Positions 33,265 to 41,416 of a DNA stretch of 64,000 nt are shown here, one piece after another (the stretch's first letter is position 1; every line of letters starts with the position of its first letter). The DNA lies in assembly GCF_036227225.1 (NCBI RefSeq), contig NZ_CP109444.1:6181501-6245500 (forward strand), in the 5' to 3' direction. The notes beneath the pieces were generated by a model, which did no database searches, was not told the origin of the DNA, and was given only the letters and a program-made list of their open reading frames with translations. The DNA is from Streptomyces sp. NBC_01478. GTDB lineage: Bacteria; Actinomycetota; Actinomycetes; Streptomycetales; Streptomycetaceae. The translations under genes and the position numbers were made by a program.

Positions 33265-34005
33265 ATGCCTCAGATTGAAGAGGCGCAGCCGAAGTATCTC
33301 CAGATCGCTCACTACATCCGCGATCAGATCCTTCGGGGTGACCTGAGGCCGGGGGACGAGGTGCCCTCGGAACGGCAACTGGCGTCGAGTTGGAAGGTGT
33401 CCAGGCCGACCGCCGCTCGGTCGTTGGAGGCGCTGAGTCATCAGGGGCTCGTCGAGAAGCGGCAGGGGTCGGGCACGTATGTGCGCAGCCTTGAAGTCAA
33501 CCGGCGGGCGCGGGAGTTGTACGGGCGGGCTCGGCAGACAGGGAAGATCTACACCCCGGGCGAGTATGCGGTGATCACCTCGACCGGTTGGCGGGAGGCT
33601 CCGGATCATGTCGCTGAGGCGCTCGGCCTGACGAAGGAGCGTCGGGCAGTGCACCGGCGGCGCGTGACCAACAACCAGGACGGGCCCATCAATCTGTCCA
33701 TTGCGTGGTTCGCGCCGGATGTGGGCGAGCGGGCGCCGAAGTTGCTGGAACCGGAAAGGATCCAAGAAGGCACCCTGATGTACGTCGAGAACATGACCGG
33801 CCGGCAAGGGAGTTACGCCGAAGATCGCATGTGTGCTCGGCAAGGGACCGAAGAGGAGGCCGCCGACCTCCAACTAGAGCCCAGATCAGCCGTCTTGGTT
33901 GTGCATCACGTCGTATTCGATCTCCAGGACCGGCCGTTGGAGTTCGCCGAAGCCACCTATCCGCCGCACCGTTGGGCTTTCGAGCAGGGGTACCCGCTCA
34001 CCTGA
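33265..34005 (+). CDS. GntR-family (HutC type) transcriptional regulator
   Basis: This 246-residue regulator has an N-terminal winged helix (YLQIAHYIRDQILRGDLRPG, then VPSERQLASSWKVSRPTAAR and KRQGSGTYV) and a C-terminal UTRA-type ligand domain (ending VLVVHHVVFDLQDRPLEFAE). This layout is the HutC subfamily. ATG at 33265 follows GAGGGG and places the HTH at residue 10. Identical half-site palindromes lie upstream and downstream of the gene, supporting autoregulation and control of the two neighbours. It resembles KorSA-like regulators of Streptomyces integrative elements, which is only a possibility. Confidence 0.88.
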   Translation: MPQIEEAQPKYLQIAHYIRDQILRGDLRPGDEVPSERQLASSWKVSRPTAARSLEALSHQGLVEKRQGSGTYVRSLEVNRRARELYGRARQTGKIYTPGEYAVITSTGWREAPDHVAEALGLTKERRAVHRRRVTNNQDGPINLSIAWFAPDVGERAPKLLEPERIQEGTLMYVENMTGRQGSYAEDRMCARQGTEEEAADLQLEPRSAVLVVHHVVFDLQDRPLEFAEATYPPHRWAFEQGYPLT

Positions 34006-34041
34006 TGGGTCGACGTTTCGCCGGATCGGTTGCGTAGCGCG

Positions 34042-34082
34042 AGTGGCTAATGCCACTATCCAGTAAGTGGCTAAGGCCACTT
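34042..34082. promoter_or_regulatory. Two tandem GntR-type operators upstream of the RsbW-like gene
   Basis: AGTGGC-TAAT-GCCACT (34042-34057) and AAGTGGC-TAAG-GCCACTT (34065-34082) are perfect inverted repeats. They share the half-site found upstream of gntR (33211-33233). Confidence 0.75.
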
Positions 34083-34149
34083 GAGGAGGTGTGCCGCTCC
34101 GCGACGGTGCTGCCTCTACCGCGACGGCAACGGCAAGGAGTGAGCACGG

Positions 34150-34578
34150 ATGATCTGCGCGATCGACCGCCATCCCTCTGAGGATTCACCACGACTCGGA
34201 GCGATGACCCTGCATCCCTTACCCGACTCGGTAGGGATCGCGCGGCGCTGGTTCCGGAAGTTCATCGCTCCGTACGACCCTGCCTGTTCGATCGACGACT
34301 GCGTGCTGATGATCTCGGAGTTGGTCACCAACGCCATCGTCTACGGATGGTCGGAGGACCCGTGGGTCGTGCGAGTGGAATGGTTCCGCGAGGGGACTTC
34401 GCTCCGGGTCGATGTCCACAACCCGGGGTTCCCGGCAGGTGTGCTGCTGCGGTGTCCCGATGCCGACGATGCGCACGGGCGCGGGCTGCTCCTCGTCGAT
34501 TCCTGGCATTCCGGGCCCAGTTGCTATGGCGGCACGGTTGTTTCCTTTGTGGTGGCCGATGCCTGGGGAGTGGATTGA
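34150..34578 (+). CDS. RsbW-like ATP-binding (anti-sigma type) protein
   Basis: This 142-residue HATPase_c protein of the Streptomyces anti-sigma/regulatory kinase group has an N-box SELVTNAIVYG and a G-box DAHGRGLLLVD with the final beta strand GTVVSFVV. It lacks a dimerisation/His domain, so it acts as a soluble kinase-like partner, usually of anti-anti-sigma proteins. Two perfect GntR-type palindromes lie just upstream, so it probably belongs to the GntR regulon. Its target is unknown. Confidence 0.85.
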   Translation: MICAIDRHPSEDSPRLGAMTLHPLPDSVGIARRWFRKFIAPYDPACSIDDCVLMISELVTNAIVYGWSEDPWVVRVEWFREGTSLRVDVHNPGFPAGVLLRCPDADDAHGRGLLLVDSWHSGPSCYGGTVVSFVVADAWGVD

Positions 34579-34651
34579 TCGCGGTTCGTCAGGTACGGCA
34601 GTCAGGGCCCAAGTCAACGACCTGGGCCCCGACTGTGGAGCTGAAGCACCC

Positions 34652-35482
34652 TCAGCCCGCACCCCCCGGCTTCACCACCGTGCCGACGAAGTCGCCGATC
34701 GCCCCCAGCGTCGCCCCCAACTGCTCGATCTGCGGGAAGTGGGCCGCGTCCGGGATCGGGGCGAAGTGGCCGTTGGGGAAGGCGTCGGCGTAGCCGCGGC
34801 CGTACTTCAGGGGGGCTATGCCGTCTTCCTCGCCCCAGATGACCAGGACCGGGACGGTCACGCGGTGGAGGCGGCCGCGGAGTTTCGGGTCGTGGGTGAA
34901 GTGGTCGCCGCCGTAGATCGCGAGGGTCTTCTGGTTGGCGGCGCCCGCGGCGCGCTGTTCGTCGGTGAAGGACGCGAAGTCGGGGCGGAACTTGGCGCTG
35001 GCGAAGGACAGTTGGCTGATGTCGGAGGGGGACATGGTGCGCGGGTCCACGACGCGGTTCTCGACCATGTGGGCGTGGATGCCGACCGCGTTCAGCAGGG
35101 TCAGGGCGCCGATCCGGCCCTGGTTGTCGCGCAGGGCCATCTCCGCGGCGATCCAGCCGCCGACGGAGTTGCCGACCACCATGACGCCCTTGAGGTCCAG
35201 CGTGTCGAGCAGGTCCAGGTAGGCGATGGCCAGGTCGACCACCGTGTCGAAGCGTTCCGGGCGGGGCGTGCCGTCGAAGCCGGGGTGGGTCGGTGTGACG
35301 ACGTACGCGTGCTCGGAGAGGGCGTTCGAGATGCCCGCGACCGTGCGCGGGCCGGCGCCGCCGTGGAGTACCAGCACGCCTGTGCCCTCGGTGTTCTCGC
35401 CGAACTCCTGGATGGTGACGGAGAGTCCGCCGGGGAGGGTGACGGTGCGGGTGGCGGTGGGGGAGGAAGCGGGGGTGGTCAT
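34652..35482 (-). CDS. Alpha/beta hydrolase
   Basis: This is a 276-residue cytoplasmic enzyme. VLVLHGGAGPRTVAG is the oxyanion strand, VVGNSVGGW the nucleophile elbow, VIWGEEDGIAP carries the Asp and DAAHFPQIE the His, so a full catalytic triad is present. The fold family includes epoxide hydrolases, lactonases and haloperoxidase-like proteins; the substrate cannot be told. A palindrome overlaps its putative promoter, indicating dedicated repression, although no regulator gene adjoins it. Confidence 0.87.
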   Translation of the reverse strand: MTTPASSPTATRTVTLPGGLSVTIQEFGENTEGTGVLVLHGGAGPRTVAGISNALSEHAYVVTPTHPGFDGTPRPERFDTVVDLAIAYLDLLDTLDLKGVMVVGNSVGGWIAAEMALRDNQGRIGALTLLNAVGIHAHMVENRVVDPRTMSPSDISQLSFASAKFRPDFASFTDEQRAAGAANQKTLAIYGGDHFTHDPKLRGRLHRVTVPVLVIWGEEDGIAPLKYGRGYADAFPNGHFAPIPDAAHFPQIEQLGATLGAIGDFVGTVVKPGGAG

Positions 35483-35538
35483 GAGGGCAGGTCCTTGTCC
35501 GTTGGTCTCGGTCGGGCTCGGTCGTTCTCGGGTGCTGC

Positions 35539-35585
35539 TGAGAGCTGGCTCTCATTAAGGTAGGGGGTGCCCTCTCTTTATGCAA
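35539..35585 (-). promoter_or_regulatory. Promoter and palindromic operator of the alpha/beta hydrolase gene
   Basis: On the minus strand TTGCAT (35585-35580) and TACCTT (35562-35557) are 17 bases apart. The perfect palindrome TGAGAGC-TG-GCTCTCA (35539-35554) lies immediately downstream at the expected start site, a repressor position. A second palindrome CTCATGATGAG is at 35593-35603. Confidence 0.5.
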
Positions 35586-35699
35586 GTCAACTCTCATGAT
35601 GAGGGTGAGATGTTGGTTGGGTGGGTGTGCGAACGCTCCTGGGGTTCGATGACAAGTACTGGGTGAGACCGTCGTCCGGCGGTCGGGAACGGAGACTCG

Positions 35700-36359
35700 G
35701 TGAAACCGGATGGACCGGGCAACCGGCGACGTGGCAGCCGCCGTCATCGTGACAGCGATCAGCACGGCGTCGATCGTGCCGAACACGGCGACAGCGAAGC
35801 CCAGTTGACGCGGTCGGCGCGTGGTGACTCGGCGGCCTTCACGCACCTCGTGAAGACGCACTCGGCCGCGCTGTACGGCTACTTCGCCCGGCGCATGCCC
35901 ACCGCGGCGGAGGATCTGCTCGCCGAGACCTGGCTGCAGGCGTTCGCCGCCCGGCGCACGTTCGACCCCGCGCGCGGTTCGGCCCGGGGCTGGCTGTTCG
36001 GGGTGGCGCACAACGTGCTCGCCCAGTATCTGCGGCGGGCGGGACGGCAGGAGCCCGCGCCGGGACCGGAGGTCGTCGACCCCTGGCAGGTGGTGGACCA
36101 GCGGCTCGACGCCGCCGCGCTGGCCCCCGCACTGCGCCGGGCCCTGGCCGAACTGCCGCCCGAGGAGCGGGAGTTGCTGCTCCTGATCAGTTGGGAGCAG
36201 CTCACCCCGGCCGAGGCCGCCGCCGTCGTGGGTATCCCGGCCGGCACCGCGCGTTCGCGGCTGCACCGGGCCCGGGGCCGACTCCGTGACCTGCTCGCGC
36301 TGCCCCGCCCGACCGGACCGACGGGACGGAACCTGACCGCGACAGGAGACCTCGCATGA
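35700..36359 (+). CDS. ECF-type RNA polymerase sigma factor
   Basis: This is a 219-residue sigma factor from the GTG at 35700. Region 2 lies at about 44-115 (AFTHLVKTHSAALYGYFARR, AEDLLAETWLQAFAARR, GWLFGVAHNVLAQYLRR) and region 4 at about 150-205 (LPPEERELLLLISWEQLTPA, VVGIPAGTARSRLHRARGRL). The N-terminal 40 residues are an Arg/Asp-rich extension. Its stop overlaps the next start (ATGA), coupling it to a membrane protein that may act as its anti-sigma. The promoter group it recognises is unknown. Confidence 0.9.
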   Translation: MKPDGPGNRRRGSRRHRDSDQHGVDRAEHGDSEAQLTRSARGDSAAFTHLVKTHSAALYGYFARRMPTAAEDLLAETWLQAFAARRTFDPARGSARGWLFGVAHNVLAQYLRRAGRQEPAPGPEVVDPWQVVDQRLDAAALAPALRRALAELPPEERELLLLISWEQLTPAEAAAVVGIPAGTARSRLHRARGRLRDLLALPRPTGPTGRNLTATGDLA

Positions 36360-37312
36360 CCATGTACGACAACACCGAGGAGATCGGTATGAACGAGCGA
36401 AGCGCACTGCTGGACTTCCCCGGCGCCGACGAACTGGCGGCGGCCGGCCTGGTCGAACCGCTGTCGGAGCCGGCCCTGGCCAGGGTGCTGGCGGAGGTCG
36501 AGGCAGCCGTAGCCACAGAGGGGATCACGGCTGCCACGGGCAGTACGGGACGGGGCGGGCTGAAGGCCGGCGGCGGGACCGTCACGCCGATCCGGGGGCC
36601 GTCCCGGCGCCGGCGGGTCCTCATCGGGATGCTCACCACGGCCGCGGTCGCGGCCGGTGTGGTGACGTACACGCACCCCGGCACGACCCCGTCGAGCACC
36701 GGCACGCACAGCGGGGTGCGCGCGGACACCGCGACCGTCTTCCTGGACGACATCTCCACGGTGGCCGCCACCCAGTCGGCCGCAACGGGGAAGTACTGGA
36801 AGAGCCACACGACGGTCGCGGACACGTACATCTCGCAGTCCATGCAGTACTACGTCGTCACCAACGGCAAGGCCGCCACGAAGGGGAAGCGGCCCGACTG
36901 GCAGATCGGGCCGAAGGACCTGGACTGGAAGGGTCTGGAGCAACTGACCACCGACCCGGCGCAGTTGCTCGCGCTGCTGCAGACTCCGCCGCGGCCCAAG
37001 AGCATCTCGCCCTTCGACCAGGCGGCCACCCTGCTCAGCGACTCACCGGCGAGCCCGAAGCTGCGGGCCGGGCTCTTCAAGGCGATGGCCGGGCTGAAGG
37101 CCGTCAAGCTGGTCGGCCAGGTCAAGGACAGCACCGGGCGCGCTGGTACGGCCGTGGAGTTCGCGGAGGCCAAGAGCGTCGGCCGGGTGATCGTCGACCC
37201 GAAGACCAGCGCGATCCTGGAGTACACCTTCACCTGGACCGCGGGACCCAGCAAGGGCAAGGTCACCCTTCACACGGTCCTGTCGTCGGGCTTCACCGAC
37301 AAGATCGGCTGA
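36356..37312 (+). CDS. CU044_5270-type membrane protein, possible sigma partner
   Basis: This is a 318-residue protein. The N-terminal roughly 85 residues are cytoplasmic, an Arg-rich stretch then leads into one membrane helix (VLIGMLTTAAVAAGVVTYTH), and about 210 residues lie outside the cell, with a beta-rich C-terminal part (GTAVEFAEAKSVGRVIVDPK). This is the layout of CU044_5270-family proteins that commonly follow ECF sigma genes in actinobacteria. The four-base overlap with the sigma gene supports functional coupling. No zinc anti-sigma motif is seen. Confidence 0.8.
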   Translation: MTMYDNTEEIGMNERSALLDFPGADELAAAGLVEPLSEPALARVLAEVEAAVATEGITAATGSTGRGGLKAGGGTVTPIRGPSRRRRVLIGMLTTAAVAAGVVTYTHPGTTPSSTGTHSGVRADTATVFLDDISTVAATQSAATGKYWKSHTTVADTYISQSMQYYVVTNGKAATKGKRPDWQIGPKDLDWKGLEQLTTDPAQLLALLQTPPRPKSISPFDQAATLLSDSPASPKLRAGLFKAMAGLKAVKLVGQVKDSTGRAGTAVEFAEAKSVGRVIVDPKTSAILEYTFTWTAGPSKGKVTLHTVLSSGFTDKIG

Positions 37313-37321
37313 CGGGGAGGG

Positions 37322-37352
37322 CGGGCGGGGGATCCTCTAACTCCCCCGCCCG
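37322..37352. terminator. Hairpin terminator between convergent genes
   Basis: CGGGCGGGGG and CCCCCGCCCG form a perfect 10-bp stem with an 11-base loop, ten bases after the sigma-operon stop and ten before the convergent gene end. It probably works in both directions. Confidence 0.65.
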
Positions 37353-37361
37353 TCCCGGCAG

Positions 37362-37858
37362 TCAGGCGTCCGGCAATGAAGCCGCGAGGTCCTCCCACGC
37401 CCCGTGCACGTCCTCCCCGACCATCCCGAACTGCGTGATCATCGCGACGCATCGCCCGTCCTCGTCGTCGAGTTCGAGCGCCGAGGTCGGTCCGTGGGCC
37501 GCCGTGGAACGGACGAGGTGGCAGGCCCGGACGGCGGCCAGGTCGATCTCCACCGAGCTCTCCGCGAGCGCCGAGCGTCGCGCGTCGCCCGGCGCACGTC
37601 GGCCACGGACCAGGACGCCTCCCGGTCCGCGCGCCAGGGCGAACCGGTGACCGGGACGTCGACCCAGAGGAAGCGGGAGTCCGCCGGATCGGCGCCGAAC
37701 GCCCGCCGCGCGGTCCGGCGTTCCTTTGCCGACGGTGTCCGGAACGACCACGCCAGCTCGCCCAAGTGCCGCTCGACCCGCTCCCATTTGGCCGGACCTC
37801 CCTGGATCTCGACCAGGGTGACCACTATGCAGTCGGGACTCGACCGGGTCATCAACAC
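37362..37858 (-). pseudogene. Frameshifted hypothetical gene
   Basis: Frame one from 37858 reads PDCIVVTLVEIQGGPAKWER, HLGELAWSFRTPSAKERR and SRFLWVDVPVTGSPWRADRE, then degenerates near 37580 at ATRDARR. A second frame continues sensibly as SALAESSVEIDLAAVRACHL, LELDDEDGRCVAMITQFGMV and ends EDLAASLPDA at 37362. One base change around 37570-37600 would restore a protein of about 165 residues. This is either a real frameshift or a sequence error. The family was not recognised. Confidence 0.6.
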
Positions 37859-37877
37859 CCCTTCTGCTGTACGGCGT

Positions 37878-38603
37878 TCAGTGTTCGCGGAGGCCGCACT
37901 CGGCCGGGTGGAGCGTAGAGCCCGGGGCGGCGATCGCGGGAGGCGTCTGCCCGAGTCGGATGAACGCGGCGCCGGACGTGTCGGCGGTCAGGGCCTCTAT
38001 GCGTACCGGCAGGGCGGGTCGGGCGAAGGACGGGGTGTGCAGTTCGGCCTCGGCCGGGGTGGGGAAGGGCGTGCCTTCGAGGGTGGCGATCGCTGTCGTG
38101 CCGCCGTCGGGCCGGAGTTCCGTCTCCTCGATGGTCAGGCGCCAGTGGAGGTCCGCTTCCGCGAGGAGTCGGCTGCCGTGCCGGCCGTGGGCCAGGAGAG
38201 CTGTGGGGCGGTGGGTGCGGATGTGGCGCGCTATCGCGCAGCAGAGCGGGACGTTGCCGCCGTAGGGGGTGTCCACTCGGTTGAGTCCCGCGAGTGGGAA
38301 GAGGCGCAGGGCGTCGGACAGGAGGCCGAGGGCGGCGTCCTTGATGCGGGGACGGCGGCCGTGTTCGACGAGGTCCAGCAGGATCGGGGTGGCCGGGTAG
38401 GCGGCCGGGAACACCATGCCGGCGTGGCCGCACACGAAGCCGCCGCCGGCGAGGAGGCCTGCCGCGTCGCCTGTCTCGTTGGCGGTGGTGGACACGGTCA
38501 GCAGGCGCAGGGCGTGGGCGACGCGCTGGGGGTCGTCGCAGTCGTGGCCCGTGGGGTTGGGTATCGCCGACCAGTTCACGGCGTCGATCGCGGCTAGGGG
38601 CAC
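37878..38603 (-). CDS. Hypothetical protein with helical repeats
   Basis: This is a 241-residue cytoplasmic protein. The first two thirds are helical (RVAHALRLLTVSTTANETGD, PATPILLDLVEHGRRPRIKD, ALGLLSDALRLFPLAG), similar to short HEAT-like repeats. The C-terminal third is beta-like and Pro-rich. Two Cys-containing segments (FVCGHAG, PLCCAIARHI) are present without clear metal spacing. It is convergent-free, lying 20 bases downstream of the frameshifted gene. Function is unknown. Confidence 0.65.
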   Translation of the reverse strand: MPLAAIDAVNWSAIPNPTGHDCDDPQRVAHALRLLTVSTTANETGDAAGLLAGGGFVCGHAGMVFPAAYPATPILLDLVEHGRRPRIKDAALGLLSDALRLFPLAGLNRVDTPYGGNVPLCCAIARHIRTHRPTALLAHGRHGSRLLAEADLHWRLTIEETELRPDGGTTAIATLEGTPFPTPAEAELHTPSFARPALPVRIEALTADTSGAAFIRLGQTPPAIAAPGSTLHPAECGLREH

Positions 38604-38714
38604 GGCTGCATTCTGCCGGAGGGTGACGCGCGCATGGGCGGTGCCCGACAGCGGGGGAGGCTGTCGGGCACCGGGGCTGTGGGCGGTCGGGCGGGAGCGG
38701 GGCCAAGTCCCTTG

Positions 38715-39137
<423 letters not shown>

Positions 39138-39203
39138 GGCGGTTCCCTCTTCGTCGGTGCTACGGGTGGTGGACTCCGAGTCTGGAACGGGTGACCGCCC
39201 ACA

Positions 39204-39226
39204 GCCTGCCCCTGTCAGGGGCAGGC
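39204..39226 (-). terminator. Ten-base hairpin between serine hydrolase and ohr
   Basis: GCCTGCCCCT and AGGGGCAGGC pair perfectly around a 3-base loop. It lies 126 bases beyond the serine hydrolase stop, just past the tandem repeat, and may terminate that transcript ahead of ohr. Confidence 0.55.
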
Positions 39227-39233
39227 CGGGCCC

Positions 39234-39349
39234 GCAATCCGGTGCCCGACACTCGGCACGCCGAGACCCGGTACCCGACACTCGGCACGCCGCAATCCGG
39301 TGCCCGACACTCGGCACGCCGAGACCCGGTACCCGACACTCGGTACGCC
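39234..39349. repeat. Four 29-bp tandem repeats in an alternating ABAB pattern
   Basis: Units begin at 39234, 39263, 39292 and 39321. All share the core CCCGACACTCGG and end ACGCC. Units 1 and 3 are identical (start GCAATCCGGTG), as are 2 and 4 except one base (start GAGACCCGGTA), so the structure is a duplicated 58-bp dimer. It lies directly after the serine hydrolase stop. Confidence 0.93.
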
Positions 39350-39351
39350 GA

Positions 39352-40527
39352 CTACTTCCCTCCGGCGGCGCAGAGTTCCGTGTCGATCAGGGCGTTCTGG
39401 GCCATCTCCGTGGAGAGGTCGGACGCTCCGTCTCCCGTCGCCTCCAGGACGACGGTCCGGCGGCCGTCCGCGCTGACCCCGTCGCGGGTGGTGTAGCCCA
39501 TCAGGTCACCGGCGTGGCTGTAGTAGACGCCGCCGCAGGTCAGCGGGATCTCCATCAGGCCGAGGCCGTAGCGGGCGCCGGGCCACACGGGGTCGAGGGA
39601 GGCGGCTCGTACCGTCGTCTTCATCTCGGCGAGTTGGGCCGGGCGCAGCAGTCGGCCGCCGAGGAGTGCCGAGAAGAAGCGGGTCAGGTCACCGGTCGTG
39701 CTGATCATGGCGCCGGCCGAACCGGCGATCGTCGGGTTGAGGTCGGTGACGTCGATGGTCGGGCCGGTGTCGCCGAAGTCGGAGTATCCGTGCAGGTGTT
39801 GGCCGGGGATGCGGGACGAGGTGTCGGGGGCGGAGGTGTCGCGCAGGCCCAGCGGGCGGATGATGCGCCGGGTCACCTCCTGCTGCCAGGTGTGGCCGGT
39901 CGCCTTCTGGACGATCATTCCGGCGAGGATGTAGTTCGTGTTGGAGTACTCCCAGTCGGTGCCGGGCGCGAAGTCCGGGGCGTGCCGCATCGCGATGCCC
40001 ACGAGCTGTCGCGGGGTCCAGGTGGTGTACCGGTCGGCCTCGAAGTCCGCCACCGTGCTGATCGCGGGGAAGTCGGCGGTGTAGTTGAACAGTCCGCTGG
40101 TGTGGTTCAGCAACTGCCTTACCGTGATGGCGTTTCCGTCGTTGCCGTTCCCCGACACCACGCCGGGCAGCCAGTGTTCGACGGTGTCGTCCAGCGACAC
40201 CCGTCCCTCGCCGACCAGTTGGAGCAGCACGGTCGAGACGAAGGTCTTGGTGCTGCTGGCGATCCGGAAGCGGTCGGTGACGCGGGCGGCCCGTCCGGTG
40301 GCGGTGTCGGACACCCCGGTCGTCGCGGTGTAGCGACGGCCGTTCGGGCCCGTCGACTGCGCTACGACCGCGACGGTTCCGGTCCTCTCGATGGCGTCCA
40401 CGCTCGCCTGGAGTGTGCGCTGCCGGGAGGTCGTGGTGTTCTCCGTGGCGCTCGCGGCGGGTGTCGCGAGGCCGAGGCCGACCGCGGCCAGCACGGCCGT
40501 GGACACAAGGTGACGGATCGTCATCAT
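39352..40527 (-). CDS. Secreted class C-type serine hydrolase (beta-lactamase/DD-peptidase fold)
   Basis: This is a 391-residue exported enzyme with a signal peptide ending about residue 27 (VGLGLATPAASA). The serine-hydrolase motifs are SSTK (ASSTKTF), YSNTNY for Y-x-N and HAGDL for the third H-x-G motif. HTSGLFNYT is the usual downstream helix. Members act as D-Ala-D-Ala carboxypeptidases, D-aminopeptidases or esterases on the cell wall. The gene lies downstream of the response regulator, with a palindrome shared with the ABC exporter promoter. It is paralogous to the gene at 46571-47776. Confidence 0.9.
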   Translation of the reverse strand: MMTIRHLVSTAVLAAVGLGLATPAASATENTTTSRQRTLQASVDAIERTGTVAVVAQSTGPNGRRYTATTGVSDTATGRAARVTDRFRIASSTKTFVSTVLLQLVGEGRVSLDDTVEHWLPGVVSGNGNDGNAITVRQLLNHTSGLFNYTADFPAISTVADFEADRYTTWTPRQLVGIAMRHAPDFAPGTDWEYSNTNYILAGMIVQKATGHTWQQEVTRRIIRPLGLRDTSAPDTSSRIPGQHLHGYSDFGDTGPTIDVTDLNPTIAGSAGAMISTTGDLTRFFSALLGGRLLRPAQLAEMKTTVRAASLDPVWPGARYGLGLMEIPLTCGGVYYSHAGDLMGYTTRDGVSADGRRTVVLEATGDGASDLSTEMAQNALIDTELCAAGGK

Positions 40528-40582
40528 GGGCTGTCTCCCTGGGAGTTGGGGTTCGTCGCACCGGGCGTCCGGTGCGTTCACC

Positions 40583-40650
40583 AACCTAGGAAGACCGCGC
40601 GCGGTGATCGATCCAGCCCGCGGGCCGGTCCGCCGTACAGCCTGCTGTAC
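40583..40650 (-). promoter_or_regulatory. Serine hydrolase promoter with GTACAG-CCTG-CTGTAC site
   Basis: The perfect palindrome with 6-base arms is at 40635-40650. On the minus strand a TAGGTT -10 box occupies 40588-40583. The gap between them is 46 bases, nearly the same as at the ABC-exporter promoter, which indicates an activator site. Confidence 0.6.
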
Positions 40651-40691
40651 CAAGGCCGTTCCCCTCGGGGAGGGGGCAGGTCCCGGAGGGG

Positions 40692-41360
40692 TCAGGCCAG
40701 CCGGCGCAGATCCTCCAGATACCGCAGGACCGCCGCGACCCGGCGGTCCACCTGGTCCGTCGGGGACAGGTCGAGCTTGGCGAAGATGCTGCGGATGTGT
40801 TTGTGGACGGCGCCGTCGGTGACGACGAGCTTCTCGGCGATGGCGGAGTTGCCCAACCCCTCGGCCATCAGGGCGAGTACGTCGCGTTCGCGGGGGCTGA
40901 GCCGGTCGAGGCGGGTGTCCTGGCGGGAGCGGGTGAAGAGCTGGGCGACGACCTCCGGGTCGATGGCGGTGCCGCCGGCCACCACGCGGTGCAGCGCGTC
41001 GAGGAACTCCTCGACCCGGCCGACCCGTTCCTTGAGCAGATAGCCGAGACCGCTGACCCCGCCGCCGAGCAGCTCCGTGGCGAAGCTCTGCTCGACGTAC
41101 GCGGACAGGACGAGTACGGCCAGGTCGGGGCGTCGGCGCCGGGCCTCGACCGCGGCGACGATCCCCTCGTCGGTGTGGGTCGGCGGCATCCGTACGTCGA
41201 GAATGGCGACGTCCGGTTTGTGGGTGTCGATGGCGTCCAGCGCCTCGTCGGGGGTGCCCGCGGTGGCCACCACGTCCAGCCCCTCGGCGCGCAGCAGCAG
41301 GGCGAGACCCTCGCGCAGCAACGGGTCGTCCTCGGCGATCACGATCCGCATGTCAGTCAC
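40692..41360 (-). CDS. NarL/LuxR-type response regulator
   Basis: This is a 222-residue protein. The receiver domain has acidic pair EDD near residue 11 and phospho-acceptor Asp in VAILDVRMPP, Ser/Thr in VLSAYV and Lys in YLLKERV. The C-terminal LuxR helix-turn-helix reads LSPRERDVLALMAEGLGNSA, then GAVHKHIRSIFAKL. GTG 41360 and ATG 41351 are both possible starts. It is co-directional with and 56 bases after the histidine kinase, its cognate partner. It probably binds the shared GTACAG palindromes next to its neighbours. Confidence 0.92.
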   Translation of the reverse strand: MTDMRIVIAEDDPLLREGLALLLRAEGLDVVATAGTPDEALDAIDTHKPDVAILDVRMPPTHTDEGIVAAVEARRRRPDLAVLVLSAYVEQSFATELLGGGVSGLGYLLKERVGRVEEFLDALHRVVAGGTAIDPEVVAQLFTRSRQDTRLDRLSPRERDVLALMAEGLGNSAIAEKLVVTDGAVHKHIRSIFAKLDLSPTDQVDRRVAAVLRYLEDLRRLA

Positions 41361-41416
41361 ACTCCACAGCTCAAGTTCCGCATCGCAGGCTCTCTTTGCT
41401 CGTCACGATCCCCAAC

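Noticed and set aside
33265..34005. Naming the GntR gene korSA
   Set aside because: Only the HutC layout and palindromes are visible; no replication, transfer or integrase gene of an integrative element is present.
39234..39349. Possible CRISPR array from 29-base repeats
   Set aside because: The units are directly contiguous with no spacers, and no cas gene is nearby.
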